From Gammaproteobacteria bacterium (GTDB lineage: Bacteria; Pseudomonadota; Gammaproteobacteria; SZUA-229): 64,000 nt of DNA. This document shows, piece by piece, positions 9,737 through 19,931 of the stretch. The stretch spans positions 1 to 64,000 of the forward strand of contig WFMW01000066.1 in the NCBI GenBank assembly GCA_015488885.1, given 5' to 3'. How positions within the stretch are numbered: the stretch's first letter is position 1; each line of letters starts with the position of its first letter. Position numbers and translations under genes: made by a program. A model generated the notes under the pieces. It was not told where the DNA came from, did no database searches, and saw only the letters and a program-made list of their open reading frames with translations.

Positions 9737-11462
9737 ACCAGTGCAAACCACCAAAACAAACTGGTATATTTATGCCCTGTTATTACTGCTGGTTTATATA
9801 GCGGTTTATCTGCTGCCGCTTGGCTGGCGACCCTTAATGATTCCCGACGAAGTACGTTATGCGGAAATCCCACGTGAAATGCTTGCCTCAGGGAACTGGG
9901 TTACACCACACCTTAACGGCTTACGTTATTTTGAAAAACCGGTGCTTGGCTACTGGCTGGTTGCCGGTAGCATGCAGTTATTCGGCGACAATGCCTTTGC
10001 TGTCCGCCTCCCCGGTGCACTGTCCGCCGGATTATCGGCACTGGCTATTTTCCTGCTGGTAGTGCACAGTGGTCGCAGCCGTAAAACTGCGCTTGTAGCA
10101 GCGATGATTTATCTGACCATGTTCGGCGTCTTCCTCATGGGCAGCTACAATATTCTTGATAACAGTTTCAGCTTTCTGTTAACGGTCGCCTTTGTAGCAT
10201 TTTATTATGCGCATTATGAAACCCAGTCGCGCCGACGTTTGCTACAACTGATATGGCTCGGGCTATTTTGTGGGCTGGCGTTTTTAACCAAGGGTTTTCT
10301 TGCTTTTGCCCTGTTGGGCATCGTCATCATGCCTTATGTTATCTGGCAGGGACGCTGGAAAGAACTGTTTACGCGCGGCTGGTTGCCCGCACTGGTTGCC
10401 ATCGTGGTTGTGCTGCCCTGGGCGCTGTTAATCGAACAGCGCGAGCCTGATTTCTGGCATTATTTTTTCTGGGTGGAACACATAAAGCGCTTCGCCAGTG
10501 ACCATGCGCAGCATGAAGAACCGGCATGGTTTTATCTCATGTTTTTGCCATTACTGGTGTGGCCGTGGATAGCTCAGCTGGGAACAGCGATAAAAGGCTT
10601 ATGGTTTTTGCCTCAGCAGGCAGACCACAGGCCGACATCATGCCAGGATAAAAACCTGACAGGCTATGCCCTGCTATGGTTTTTATTGCCGTTTGTTTTC
10701 TTTTCGATTGCACATGGCAAACTACCCACTTATATTCTGCCCTGTTTACCCCCGCTGGCTATACTGCTGGCCTGTGGTCTGGTTGATTACCTGAATGATT
10801 CGGCGTTCAGAAAAGAAAAATCCTGGTTTACTGCTGGTGCCTGGTCTGCCGCGACAGTATTGCTGACAGTGGTTCTGTTCGTGGTGTTACAGCAAAACGC
10901 TGCTCCGGCAAAACCCGTCTGGCTGGAAAGCGAAAGCTGGAAAGGATGGTTGTTGTGTACGGCGTTTTTTATTTCTGCCGGGCTTATGGTTTACAGTGCC
11001 CGTAAACCGGCTACACCACATAAGACCTTAAGCATTTTTGCCATCAGTCTGCTTCCGGTGATGCTGGTAACACCGTTTATTCTACCGGCACGTACCGTAG
11101 CTAGCAAAATGCCGGGGGCATTTCTTTTACAAAATGCCTGGCGAGTTACCCCACAGACCTTGCTGGTGGCTGATAACGATCTGATTCATGCGGTAAACTG
11201 GTATTTTAAACGCAGTGATGCATACATGACCTCAGGTGGCGAATTAAGTTATGGTCTGAGTTATGCCGATTCGGCTTACCGTTTACTTGCGGGTAAAAAA
11301 CTGGCGCAGTTTTTATCGCAACATACTAATAATCCCGTTGTTATCGTATTGCATGCCGACAATGAGCAGAAAATAAAACACCTGATGCCACCACGGGCAC
11401 AGCGCTTGCACTGGGGACGATTTGTGCTCTGGCATATTCCAGCTAGAGCGGGAAAAAGTTGA
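9729..11462 (+). CDS. arnT: Undecaprenyl phosphate-alpha-L-Ara4N transferase (GTG start)
   Basis: GT83/PMT-like multi-TM protein; PDEVRYAEIPREMLASGNWVTPHLNGLRYFEKP motif. Confidence 0.94.
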   Translation: MNKPVQTTKTNWYIYALLLLLVYIAVYLLPLGWRPLMIPDEVRYAEIPREMLASGNWVTPHLNGLRYFEKPVLGYWLVAGSMQLFGDNAFAVRLPGALSAGLSALAIFLLVVHSGRSRKTALVAAMIYLTMFGVFLMGSYNILDNSFSFLLTVAFVAFYYAHYETQSRRRLLQLIWLGLFCGLAFLTKGFLAFALLGIVIMPYVIWQGRWKELFTRGWLPALVAIVVVLPWALLIEQREPDFWHYFFWVEHIKRFASDHAQHEEPAWFYLMFLPLLVWPWIAQLGTAIKGLWFLPQQADHRPTSCQDKNLTGYALLWFLLPFVFFSIAHGKLPTYILPCLPPLAILLACGLVDYLNDSAFRKEKSWFTAGAWSAATVLLTVVLFVVLQQNAAPAKPVWLESESWKGWLLCTAFFISAGLMVYSARKPATPHKTLSIFAISLLPVMLVTPFILPARTVASKMPGAFLLQNAWRVTPQTLLVADNDLIHAVNWYFKRSDAYMTSGGELSYGLSYADSAYRLLAGKKLAQFLSQHTNNPVVIVLHADNEQKIKHLMPPRAQRLHWGRFVLWHIPARAGKS

Positions 11463-11812
11463 TGGATTATATAATTATTCTGCTGGTAGTGCTGTTAACC
11501 TCAAGCGGGCAGGTGTTGCAAAAGCTGGGTGCCGACCGCGGCCTGAAACAGGCGAGTAGTCTCACAGAGACACTACGAGCCTTATTCCAGTGGGAAATTA
11601 TTCTGGCGGTTATCTGTCTGGCTTCGGCATTACTGCTATGGCTAGTCGTTTTATACCACATGGAAGTCAGCAAGGCTTTTCCTTTTATCAGCAGTGGTTT
11701 TATTGTGGTGCTGCTGGCTGCACGCTTTATTCTGCACGAAAAAATTTCATGGTGGCGATGGACAGGGGTATTATTTATTGTTGCCGGTATCAGTTTGCTG
11801 GCGCAATCATAA
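11459..11812 (+). CDS. arnE: Ara4N-phosphoundecaprenol flippase subunit ArnE-like (EamA/SMR)
   Basis: Small 4-TM EamA-like protein, 4-bp overlap with arnT; operon position. Confidence 0.85.
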   Translation: MMDYIIILLVVLLTSSGQVLQKLGADRGLKQASSLTETLRALFQWEIILAVICLASALLLWLVVLYHMEVSKAFPFISSGFIVVLLAARFILHEKISWWRWTGVLFIVAGISLLAQS

Positions 11813-11830
11813 ACTGGCGCGATCATAAAT

Positions 11831-12283
11831 ATGGGAATGAAAAATTATCAACCGGTATTTTTATTGTTTAGCAGTATTATTCTGTCGGCAGCAGCGCAGT
11901 TGCTGATGAAAGCCGGTTTGCTGGCGTTTCAACTTTCAGGCTTATCTATCGATAACGGTTTGTGGTTTTTACTGGATGGATTACTGGCTAATCAGCATAT
12001 ATTGTTATGGTTAGGTGGTGGCATTATCTGCTATGGGCTGTCCATGCTGGCATGGTTGCTTGCGCTTACCCGCTACCAGATAAGTTATGCCTACCCGATG
12101 CTGGGATTAAGTTATGTGCTGGTGTATCTGGGTGCGGTGTACTGGCACAGAATTGGTGAAAGCTTTTCTACCACGCGCAGTGTCGGCATATTACTGGTTT
12201 TACTTGGTGTCGTGCTGGTGAATATAAAAACGGCTGTCCAGAAACCTGACCGCTTACACCACGGCAGCACGGACACAACGTAA
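11831..12283 (+). CDS. arnF: Ara4N-phosphoundecaprenol flippase subunit ArnF-like
   Basis: Small multi-TM protein ([12 protein letters not shown]...[16 protein letters not shown]); follows arnE. Confidence 0.85.
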   Translation: MGMKNYQPVFLLFSSIILSAAAQLLMKAGLLAFQLSGLSIDNGLWFLLDGLLANQHILLWLGGGIICYGLSMLAWLLALTRYQISYAYPMLGLSYVLVYLGAVYWHRIGESFSTTRSVGILLVLLGVVLVNIKTAVQKPDRLHHGSTDTT

Positions 12284-14371
12284 CACGTCATAATTAAACA
12301 TACCGTCGAGCGCGTCATATACTGGCTTTAATTTTTTGGTACCGTCTTCGACACTTAACAGGGTTTCATGAATAAGATTGATGTCCTGCTGATCCAGCTT
12401 AATCACCTCATGCAATTCAAGCTCACCCTGCTCAATACAATGTGCAAAATGGGTATAAATGGTAGACAGTTTAAGCCCGCGTTGTCGGGCAATACCGGCC
12501 GCATCCAGGCCGTTGCGGTGTAATAACAGAGTTTCGGTAATGGTGTCATGGCTGTCTGTGCTACATTGCTGTATATGCTGTTTGATGACTGCTAAAAAAG
12601 CATCGGCATATTTTTCCAGCTTGCTTTCGCCCACGCCGCTAATGCGGGAAAACTGCTCACGGTTAAGCGGCTGGCGCTCCAGCATTTCGACCAGAGTGGC
12701 ATCATGAAAAACAACAAAAGGTGGCACTGCATTGTCTTCAGCAAGTTTTTTCCGACAGTCACGTAATGCCTCCCACAGCATGGCGTTAGCCGTCGTTTCG
12801 TTCGTGTAAGTTTTACGACCTTTGCGTGCAGATTTTGCCTGTCGGCTTTCTTTGCGGAGCAGCAGTGTTTCTTCACCACGTAAAATCTTACGACAATTTT
12901 CGGTTAATTTTAATGAGCCAAAATTCTGGAAATCAACACTTAGCAGGTTACGCGAAATTAACTGTCGAAATATACTGCGCCACTGTCGGGTATCAAAATC
13001 CTTGCCAATGCCAAACACGGTTAACTGATGATGACCGAACTTCTGTATGCGCTCGTTTTCTGTCCCTCGAAGCACATCAATGAGATAACCCACCCCAAAA
13101 CGCTGGCCAGTGCGATGCACACAGGAAAGGGCCTTTTGTGCGGCGGTGGTGGCATCCCAGGTAGCAACGGGTGACAGGCAGTTATCACAGTTACCGCAGG
13201 GCTGGCTAAGCGTTTCGTCAAAATAGGCCAGTAATGCCTGCCGACGACAGCCAGTTATTTCGGTAAAACCCAGCATAGCATCCAGTTTATACTGTTCAAT
13301 ACGTTTGAACTTATCTTCAGCCGTCGATTCCGCCATGATTTGTTTTAAGGTAATAACATCCTGCAGGCCATATACCATCCAGGCATCTGCAGGCAGACCG
13401 TCACGCCCAGCACGGCCAGTTTCCTGATAATAGGCTTCCATACTTTTCGGCAGGTTGAGGTGGGCAACAAAACGTACGTCTGGCTTGTCAATGCCCATGC
13501 CAAAGGCAATGGTGGCCACAATAATTACGCCGTCTTCATTTAAAAAACGCTGCTGATGTTGTTTGCGCGTATTCGCTGCTAACCCGGCATGATAAGGTAA
13601 GGCGGTTAGCCCTTTTTCACTTAGCCATTGAGCAGTAGTTTCTACCTTTTTACGTGACAGGCAATAGATAATGCCAGCTTCATTTTCATGTTCATTTTTA
13701 ATGAACCGAAGCAGAGCCGAACGGGCATTACTCTGCCCTTCACTGATACGGTAACAGATATTTGGCCGGTCAAAACTGGATAGATATAATTTTGCCGATT
13801 GCAGATTAAGGCGCTGACAGATTTCATTGCGGGTAGTTTCGTCTGCTGTTGCGGTCAGTGCAATACGGGGGATATGTGGAAACTCTTCGTGTAACAGGGA
13901 AAGATGGATATAATCGGGACGAAAATCATGTCCCCACTGCGAAACACAATGGGCTTCGTCAATGGCAAACAGTGAAATGGGTGTTTGTTGAAGTAATTGC
14001 AGGAATGCGCTGGTGTTAAGACGTTCTGGTGCGACATACAGCATATCCAGCTGGCCGTTAATAAAAGCTGTTTCTGTCTGCCTGCTGGTGGCCGCATCGA
14101 GGGTTGAATTAAGGTAGGCGGCCTTTATGCCGAGCTGTTGCAGGGCAATCACCTGATCATGCATTAAGGCAATAAGTGGTGAAATAATAATCCCTGTACC
14201 AGGACGAATTAACGCTGGTATCTGGTAACACAACGATTTGCCACCGCCGGTAGGCATCAGTACAACGACATCTTTACCGTTAATAAGCTGGCTGATTATT
14301 TCACCCTGGTGAAAGCGAAATTCACCATAACCGAAAGTTTGCTGTAAACAATGTAATGCCGCATCATCCAT
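12254..14371 (-). CDS. recQ: ATP-dependent DNA helicase RecQ
   Basis: [49 protein letters not shown], Zn-binding cysteines, HRDC, extra C-terminal HTH-like domain. Confidence 0.96.
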   Translation of the reverse strand: MDDAALHCLQQTFGYGEFRFHQGEIISQLINGKDVVVLMPTGGGKSLCYQIPALIRPGTGIIISPLIALMHDQVIALQQLGIKAAYLNSTLDAATSRQTETAFINGQLDMLYVAPERLNTSAFLQLLQQTPISLFAIDEAHCVSQWGHDFRPDYIHLSLLHEEFPHIPRIALTATADETTRNEICQRLNLQSAKLYLSSFDRPNICYRISEGQSNARSALLRFIKNEHENEAGIIYCLSRKKVETTAQWLSEKGLTALPYHAGLAANTRKQHQQRFLNEDGVIIVATIAFGMGIDKPDVRFVAHLNLPKSMEAYYQETGRAGRDGLPADAWMVYGLQDVITLKQIMAESTAEDKFKRIEQYKLDAMLGFTEITGCRRQALLAYFDETLSQPCGNCDNCLSPVATWDATTAAQKALSCVHRTGQRFGVGYLIDVLRGTENERIQKFGHHQLTVFGIGKDFDTRQWRSIFRQLISRNLLSVDFQNFGSLKLTENCRKILRGEETLLLRKESRQAKSARKGRKTYTNETTANAMLWEALRDCRKKLAEDNAVPPFVVFHDATLVEMLERQPLNREQFSRISGVGESKLEKYADAFLAVIKQHIQQCSTDSHDTITETLLLHRNGLDAAGIARQRGLKLSTIYTHFAHCIEQGELELHEVIKLDQQDINLIHETLLSVEDGTKKLKPVYDALDGMFNYDVLRCVRAAVV

Positions 14372-14488
14372 GCTGGTATCTCCTTACAAATTTATTAAGT
14401 GATAAGAATCACCATATTATAAAGTGTTACATTGTTTGTTGGAAGGAATGCAGATGGAAAGATAGCTGGCCATTTTAAGTTGAAACAA

Positions 14489-14523
14489 CACTGGTTCCCA
14501 CGAAGGGATAAGGGGAACCAGTG
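14489..14523. repeat. Perfect 11-bp inverted repeat (CACTGGTTCCC-13 nt-GGGAACCAGTG)
   Basis: Read directly; lies between recQ start and the DsrC-like gene stop; no T-tract. Confidence 0.8.
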
Positions 14524-14580
14524 GACAGGTTTCTGGCTGCCAGTTTAATAACTCCATTTTTTAATAACTCCAATTTTGTT

Positions 14581-14916
14581 TTAACTGCAACCTTTAGGCC
14601 GTGGCAGGCCAGCGATTTTATTGGCGCACTTAATCAGCCCGGTTGGAAATAAGGAATAAATATATTTTTGATCGCTGCGATCTTTGCCGTACTTCTTTTT
14701 CATGATTTTTGAGAAGGACCGCGGTTCACAAACACTGCCGTTTTCCTGAAAGTAAGTGCGTGCTTCATTGATAATGTCCCAGTGTTCGGGGGTAAGTGCA
14801 TCAATTTTTTCGTTTTTTGAAATTTCGACCGCGAGTTCTTCGCTCCACTCATCAAGATTCTCTAACCAGCCGGCCTCGCTGAGTTGAATAATCTGGCCAT
14901 TTACTTCTGCTTGCAT
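14581..14916 (-). CDS. DsrC/TusE-family sulfur carrier-like protein
   Basis: LTPEHWDIINEARTYFQENG...YIYSLFPTGLIKCANKIAGLPRPKGCS C-terminus; penultimate Cys conserved. Confidence 0.9.
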   Translation of the reverse strand: MQAEVNGQIIQLSEAGWLENLDEWSEELAVEISKNEKIDALTPEHWDIINEARTYFQENGSVCEPRSFSKIMKKKYGKDRSDQKYIYSLFPTGLIKCANKIAGLPRPKGCS

Positions 14917-15010
14917 GGATATAACCTCTCATAAATACCTAGTAAATTAGTCAACTATTATAGCGAAGAAATTTATTTATTAACTGTACTTTTTATCAGG
15001 GTATAGCGCC

Positions 15011-15562
15011 CTATTCGCGAACAAGCTGGGCTTCTACTTCATTGCGCTTTTTCCGGTCGATAAGTATTTCTATCAGATTTAAGGCAAAATCTATAGCTGT
15101 ACCGGGGCCGCGTGAGGTGATAATACGGTCATCTATTTCTACTGCATTAGCGGTAATGTGAATGTGGTGGTCTGACAGGGCTTCCAGTGTACCCGGATAG
15201 GCAGTGGCAGTTTTGTTTTCTAGCAGGCCAGCTGCAGCAAGGGCTTTGGGTGCGGCACAAATAGCACCAATATAACGATGCTCACGGGCATGCCGTTTGA
15301 GCAGTTGTTGAATGGACGGGTCGTCCCTTAAGTGATCTGCACCAGGCAGGCCACCGGGAAGAATGATTGCGTCAAAATTCTGCCTGATAATTTTATCGAC
15401 GCTGGTGGTTGGTATGATTACAGTACCACGTGAGGCGGTAACAGGCTGTTCATCAAGACCGCAGGTTGTTACTTCAACCCCTGCCCTGGTGAGTAAATCG
15501 GTGATGGTGATGGCTTCAAGTTCTTCGCAGCCCTGTGCCAGAGGTACCAGTATATGTAACAT
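15011..15562 (-). CDS. DJ-1/PfpI family protein (YajL/ThiJ-like)
   Basis: MLHILVPLAQGCEELEAITITDLLTRAG, nucleophile elbow GAICAAPKALA. Start MLHILVP at 15562 preferred over ORF-track 15613. Confidence 0.9.
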   Translation of the reverse strand: MLHILVPLAQGCEELEAITITDLLTRAGVEVTTCGLDEQPVTASRGTVIIPTTSVDKIIRQNFDAIILPGGLPGADHLRDDPSIQQLLKRHAREHRYIGAICAAPKALAAAGLLENKTATAYPGTLEALSDHHIHITANAVEIDDRIITSRGPGTAIDFALNLIEILIDRKKRNEVEAQLVRE

Positions 15563-15628
15563 ATTTTCATACTCTTTTAGCTGTTTATATAAGTGGTCAA
15601 CGTGGGCGGTCAATGGATTAATTCAGCA

Positions 15629-16432
15629 TTATTGCCCGTATAATTTGATCAGTTTAGAAACCGGCACCAGACGTATGCCCTGTTGTTTTAGCTCGTTTAG
15701 ATGCGCCTTTAAAAACATTATCGTTTTTGGGTGCGGGTGTGCAATAGCCAGCGCATACCCGCGCTGTTTAATCAGTTTCATGAAACGATGAAACTGTGTT
15801 TTAAGTGAGCTTAACTTATTGTCTGGATCCAGGAAAACATCACGGGTAATGGTTGGAATGGCATGTTCCCGAGCAATTTGACCGGCAATGGTTTTGCTGG
15901 TGGTACGGCTGTCAACAAAAAACAGGTGTTTTCTGCGCCCTATTTCTGCCATTAACCAGTCCATATAACCAGGGTGGCGGGTAAGCAGGCTGCCCATGTG
16001 ATTATTGATGCCGCTAATATAAGGAACCGCATCAATATCTTTGCGTAACTGCTGTAAAAATTGCCTTTTGGTCATATGTAATTCCAGAGTACCTGGTGAT
16101 TCCCTACGATTTTCTACCGACTGTAACGGCAGATGTAGCATGACTTCACGGTGGTGCTTGATAGCATCACGTGCAATAATTTTTGCATAGCGGGTTTGCG
16201 GTAATATGGAGAAGGTTAATACTGCGGGTAAATTGATTAACTGTCTGGCGTGTGCCAGGTTATTGCCCAGGTCATCAATAATGAGGCTGGCATAACGCAT
16301 GTTCTTTGCCGGACAATGCAGACTGTATAGCAAGGTAAAGAGAAACAGGCAAATTACAGATAATCGCTGATAAGATAAAATACTCTTATTAATCAATGGC
16401 CTGTCAAAACCATTAGAGATAAAAAAGGACAT
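15629..16432 (-). CDS. Divergent polysaccharide deacetylase family protein (YibQ/DUF610-like)
   Basis: ASLIIDDLGNNLAHARQLINLP, MLHLPLQSVE, NNHMGSLLT; signal peptide-like N-terminus. ORF track extends to 16483; start at 16432 preferred. Confidence 0.82.
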   Translation of the reverse strand: MSFFISNGFDRPLINKSILSYQRLSVICLFLFTLLYSLHCPAKNMRYASLIIDDLGNNLAHARQLINLPAVLTFSILPQTRYAKIIARDAIKHHREVMLHLPLQSVENRRESPGTLELHMTKRQFLQQLRKDIDAVPYISGINNHMGSLLTRHPGYMDWLMAEIGRRKHLFFVDSRTTSKTIAGQIAREHAIPTITRDVFLDPDNKLSSLKTQFHRFMKLIKQRGYALAIAHPHPKTIMFLKAHLNELKQQGIRLVPVSKLIKLYGQ

Positions 16433-16458
16433 AACAGCTTGCGTGTTACGTCCTTTTT
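16421..16458 (-). terminator. Rho-independent terminator-like hairpin downstream of ctpA
   Basis: AAAAAAGGACATAACAGCTTGCGTGTTACGTCCTTTTT; long stem with one mismatch, A/T flanks. Confidence 0.75.
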
Positions 16459-16486
16459 CATTCATCCAGAATCCAGAACTCAACTA

Positions 16487-17842
16487 TTAGCGGGCAGCCA
16501 TGGAGGTATCCGGTTTTTCATCAAAGATCGTTAAGCCTTTCAGCAAAACCAGTGCTTCATAAAGCTGGAAGTCATCGGCAGCTTTAATATGAGGGGCTTT
16601 TGCCGCCTTCTTACTTGCATCTTCTTCTGCTTTACGTATCGCTTCCTGTGATTTGGTTGGGTTGGTAATGGTGTGCTTGAGATCCGACTCCTTGATTAGT
16701 AAGGATTTATCTATTTTGGCAGCCGTTACTTTATATCGACCCAGTTTAATATCAGGGGTAATGCCCTCTCCCTGTATCGAGCGACCTGATGGTGTAAAGT
16801 AGCGCGCAGTGGTTATTTTAATCGCCCCACCATTGCGTAATTCCTGTATGGTTTGTACCGAACCTTTGCCAAATGAGCGGGTACCCATAATGACGGCTCG
16901 ATGATGATCCTGCAATGCGCCGGCAACAATTTCCGATGCTGATGCCGAGCCACCATTGATTAAGACAACCATTGGCGCACCATTGAGGACATCGCCGGGC
17001 CGCGCATTAAATTCAAAATCAGAGTTTTTAATACGGCCTTTGGTATATACCAGTTTACCCGAATTAATGAATGCATCAGAAACATCGGCAGCCGCACTTA
17101 ATACTCCACCTGGGTTATTGCGTAGATCAAGTACCAGTCCTTTCAGGCTATTTTTGTTTTTCTTTTTCAGCTTTGCAATGGCAGCAAGCATATCACGTGG
17201 TGTTTTTGACTGGAAATTGGTGATACGAATATAACCAAAGTTGGGTTCCAGCAGACGGCTCTTGATGCTTTCTACAGAAATAATATCGCGTGTTACCGTA
17301 ATATGCAGTGGTTTATCAGCACCTTCTCGAATAACAGTTAATTTAATATCAGTACCTGGATCACCACGCATGATTTTAACGGCATCATTTAGTGACATAC
17401 CCTTAACGGATTTTCCATTAAGACGGATGATCAAATCACCAGCTTTTATGCCTGCACGAAAGGCGGGCGTATCATCAATGGGTGAGATAACCTTAACAAA
17501 GCCGTCTTCCATACCAACCTGAATACCAAGTCCACCAAATTTTCCAGTGGTGCCAATTTTTAATTCCTTGTATTCATCTGGACTCAAATATGCAGAATGT
17601 GGGTCCAGGCCTGATAACATGCCTCGAATAGCATTTTCAAACAGCTTTTTGTCTGTTACCTTTTCGACATAATCTGCTTTTACCCTGGAAAATATATCAG
17701 AAAAAGTACGTAGTTCTGTAAGGGGAATCCGCGTTGATTCGGTTTTGGTTTTGTTAGCCAGTACGTTGCCGGTAAGGGAGACGGAAACTCCAAAGATAAT
17801 ACCAAAGACCAGTATCATAATGGTCTTAAATTGTTTGCTCAT
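16487..17842 (-). CDS. ctpA: S41 family carboxyl-terminal processing peptidase
   Basis: PDZ domain plus GSASASEIVAGALQDHHRAVIMGTRSFGKGSVQ catalytic Ser/Lys region. Confidence 0.95.
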   Translation of the reverse strand: MSKQFKTIMILVFGIIFGVSVSLTGNVLANKTKTESTRIPLTELRTFSDIFSRVKADYVEKVTDKKLFENAIRGMLSGLDPHSAYLSPDEYKELKIGTTGKFGGLGIQVGMEDGFVKVISPIDDTPAFRAGIKAGDLIIRLNGKSVKGMSLNDAVKIMRGDPGTDIKLTVIREGADKPLHITVTRDIISVESIKSRLLEPNFGYIRITNFQSKTPRDMLAAIAKLKKKNKNSLKGLVLDLRNNPGGVLSAAADVSDAFINSGKLVYTKGRIKNSDFEFNARPGDVLNGAPMVVLINGGSASASEIVAGALQDHHRAVIMGTRSFGKGSVQTIQELRNGGAIKITTARYFTPSGRSIQGEGITPDIKLGRYKVTAAKIDKSLLIKESDLKHTITNPTKSQEAIRKAEEDASKKAAKAPHIKAADDFQLYEALVLLKGLTIFDEKPDTSMAAR

Positions 17843-18105
17843 CTATATACTCCAGTTTACAGTGTTTATGAGTGTAGCCTAGTTATACCTGAATTTCATG
17901 CCATTGCTCAGACAGGTACCAGAATGGAACCCGTAAGAGTAAAAATAAATCGGAGGTCATTATATAACAGATGATCTAAAACAGGATGATCTAACAACGA
18001 TTTGTATAAATTCAGATAGACTCAACAGTTTCTCAAAGAGAAAAAATAGCATAATAATGCTTAGAGAGAAATTTAGCCAGTAGTTCATTATTTTTATCTA
18101 GTCTA

Positions 18106-19377
18106 TTAATGTTTTCCAGGTTTTCGACACCATTTGGCCGGGTTAACCGGCTTACCGCGTGAGCGAATCTCAAAATACAGGCCGCTACGGGTCTGGCCAC
18201 CACTAGCGCCTGCTGTGGCGATGATGTCACCGGTTTGTACCCAGTCCCCCGCCTGTTTGAGGAGAGATTCGCAGTGGCCATAAAGGCTCATATAACCATT
18301 ACCATGATCTACAATTATGATAAAGCCATAACCCTGTAACCAGTCTGAAAAAGCAATTCTGCCATGGCTGATAACATGAACAGGGGTGCCATAATCTGCG
18401 CCAATCAGCACCCCCTTCCAGTGCAGCCTGCCCTGTTCTTTGGGTTGTCCAAATCGAGCCAGAAATGGCCCTTTTAAAGGCCAGGCCAAGTTACCTTTTC
18501 GAGTTTTAAAAGGTTTGGTCTCAGCTGGGTTGGTTGGGATATCAGCCAGTAATTCACCCAGGGATTTTAGTAAATTTTCAATCCTGCTACGGCTGGCCTT
18601 AAGGCTGGATAAGGTGCTTTCCTGATTTTGTATACGTCTATTAAGGCGTGCAACCAGTTGTTTGTGTTGTAGCCGCTGTTGCTGACGCAGCCTTTCTTTT
18701 TGTTTCTGTGCTTTCAGGGCCGCATTTTGTGCAAGCAGTGTTTTTGTTAGCGCTGCTTCTATATGGCGTTGTTGTTGAATCATTTGTAAAAAATGTTGAA
18801 TTTGTTGCTGTCGGGCACGATTCAGGTAAGAGAAATAACTCAGGATACGCCCTATTTTCGCCGGATCCTGTTGATTTAAAAGTAATTTTATCTGTTGTTG
18901 CTGACCCATCCTATAGGCTGAACGCATTTGTTCAATAAGGACTGATCTTTGTGTCTGCAGATGCCTGTTAAGCGTCTGTAATTTTTTTTGTAAGCGTTGT
19001 CGATGCTCTAAAATAGACAGATACCTGTCTTGCAGAGATTTGAGTAAATCTGTGTTTTTACTGATATTCTGTTCCAGATTATGCAGTTCGGTAATAATAT
19101 TGCTACGTTGCCGACGATTTCCATGCAGATGTTGCTGAACCCTGGAGATGCTTTTTTGCAGTTTTTCCAGTTTCTGCTGATATTGTGTCATATCATCATT
19201 TTTTATCGCCAGAACCCAGGCAGGCAGGAGCAGACTGATTAAAAATAAAAAAAGGCTGAAAAGCCGAGGACTTAAGCGTCTAATAGCGTTTTTATACAGA
19301 AAAAGCTTATAGATAAATGTCACAGGTAAATATCGCTGATGTTGAACTTTATGATTCGATAATTTTTGCACAATCAA
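18106..19377 (-). CDS. envC: Murein hydrolase activator EnvC-like (coiled coil + M23/LytM)
   Basis: Long coiled coil then degenerate LytM: HWKGVLIGADYGTPVHVISHGRIAFSDWLQGYGFIIIVDHGNGYMSLYGH. Confidence 0.92.
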   Translation of the reverse strand: MIVQKLSNHKVQHQRYLPVTFIYKLFLYKNAIRRLSPRLFSLFLFLISLLLPAWVLAIKNDDMTQYQQKLEKLQKSISRVQQHLHGNRRQRSNIITELHNLEQNISKNTDLLKSLQDRYLSILEHRQRLQKKLQTLNRHLQTQRSVLIEQMRSAYRMGQQQQIKLLLNQQDPAKIGRILSYFSYLNRARQQQIQHFLQMIQQQRHIEAALTKTLLAQNAALKAQKQKERLRQQQRLQHKQLVARLNRRIQNQESTLSSLKASRSRIENLLKSLGELLADIPTNPAETKPFKTRKGNLAWPLKGPFLARFGQPKEQGRLHWKGVLIGADYGTPVHVISHGRIAFSDWLQGYGFIIIVDHGNGYMSLYGHCESLLKQAGDWVQTGDIIATAGASGGQTRSGLYFEIRSRGKPVNPAKWCRKPGKH

Positions 19378-19418
19378 GTTGAAACATAGGCTCTAAAGAG
19401 GAAAATATAAAAAATTAT

Positions 19419-19432
19419 ATGAATTTCTTCAT
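19419..19432. promoter_or_regulatory. Candidate ArsR operator palindrome ATGAA-TTTC-TTCAT
   Basis: Inverted repeat in the envC/arsR divergent intergenic region. Confidence 0.3.
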
Positions 19433-19515
19433 TTTAGCTATTTTAATTATGAAAAAAGTGTATTAATGTATGATTTATTAGTTATATTATAAAATAAGTT
19501 TCATTGAGGTGAAAA

Positions 19516-19845
19516 ATGGTTTTAAGTCCTGCTGATCCAGCGCTAATGTCGCGTGAGGAAGATATTAGCCGCGCATCACGTTCATTGAAGGCAATGTCAC
19601 ACCCGTTACGCCTAAAGATACTTTGCACGCTGGGTGATAAAGAAGTGAGTGTACAGGATATTGTTGATACTGTCGGTACTTCACAGAGCAATATTTCTCA
19701 ACATCTGGCTATTTTACGCGATAAAGGTATTCTTGCTTCACGCAAAGATGCGAATAAGGTATATTACCGGGTTAGCGATACGCGTACACTGCGCTTAATT
19801 GGTATGATGCAGGAGGTATTCTGTTCCTCAGGAATTAACCATTAG
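19516..19845 (+). CDS. ArsR-family transcriptional regulator with SqrR/BigR-like cysteine pair
   Basis: wHTH: MSHPLRLKILCTLGDKEVSVQDIVDTVGTSQSNISQHLAILRDKGILASRKDANKVYYRV; Cys37 and Cys103 are the only cysteines. Confidence 0.93.
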   Translation: MVLSPADPALMSREEDISRASRSLKAMSHPLRLKILCTLGDKEVSVQDIVDTVGTSQSNISQHLAILRDKGILASRKDANKVYYRVSDTRTLRLIGMMQEVFCSSGINH

Positions 19846-19931
19846 CCATTCCTGTACTATTAAATCGTTTTTTGCCTGCCTTTTTCCGGGTGGTTCTAGG
19901 CGTCTGTCTGCTTTAGCCTGAGTTTGCTGTT

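Noticed and set aside
15363-15791. 142-aa plus ORF
   Set aside because: Antisense across DJ-1 and YibQ-like genes; no domain signal.
16433-16483. N-terminal extension MSSGFWMNEKGRNTQAV of the YibQ-like ORF
   Set aside because: Lies in the terminator hairpin region; a start at 16432 gives a better signal peptide-like N-terminus.
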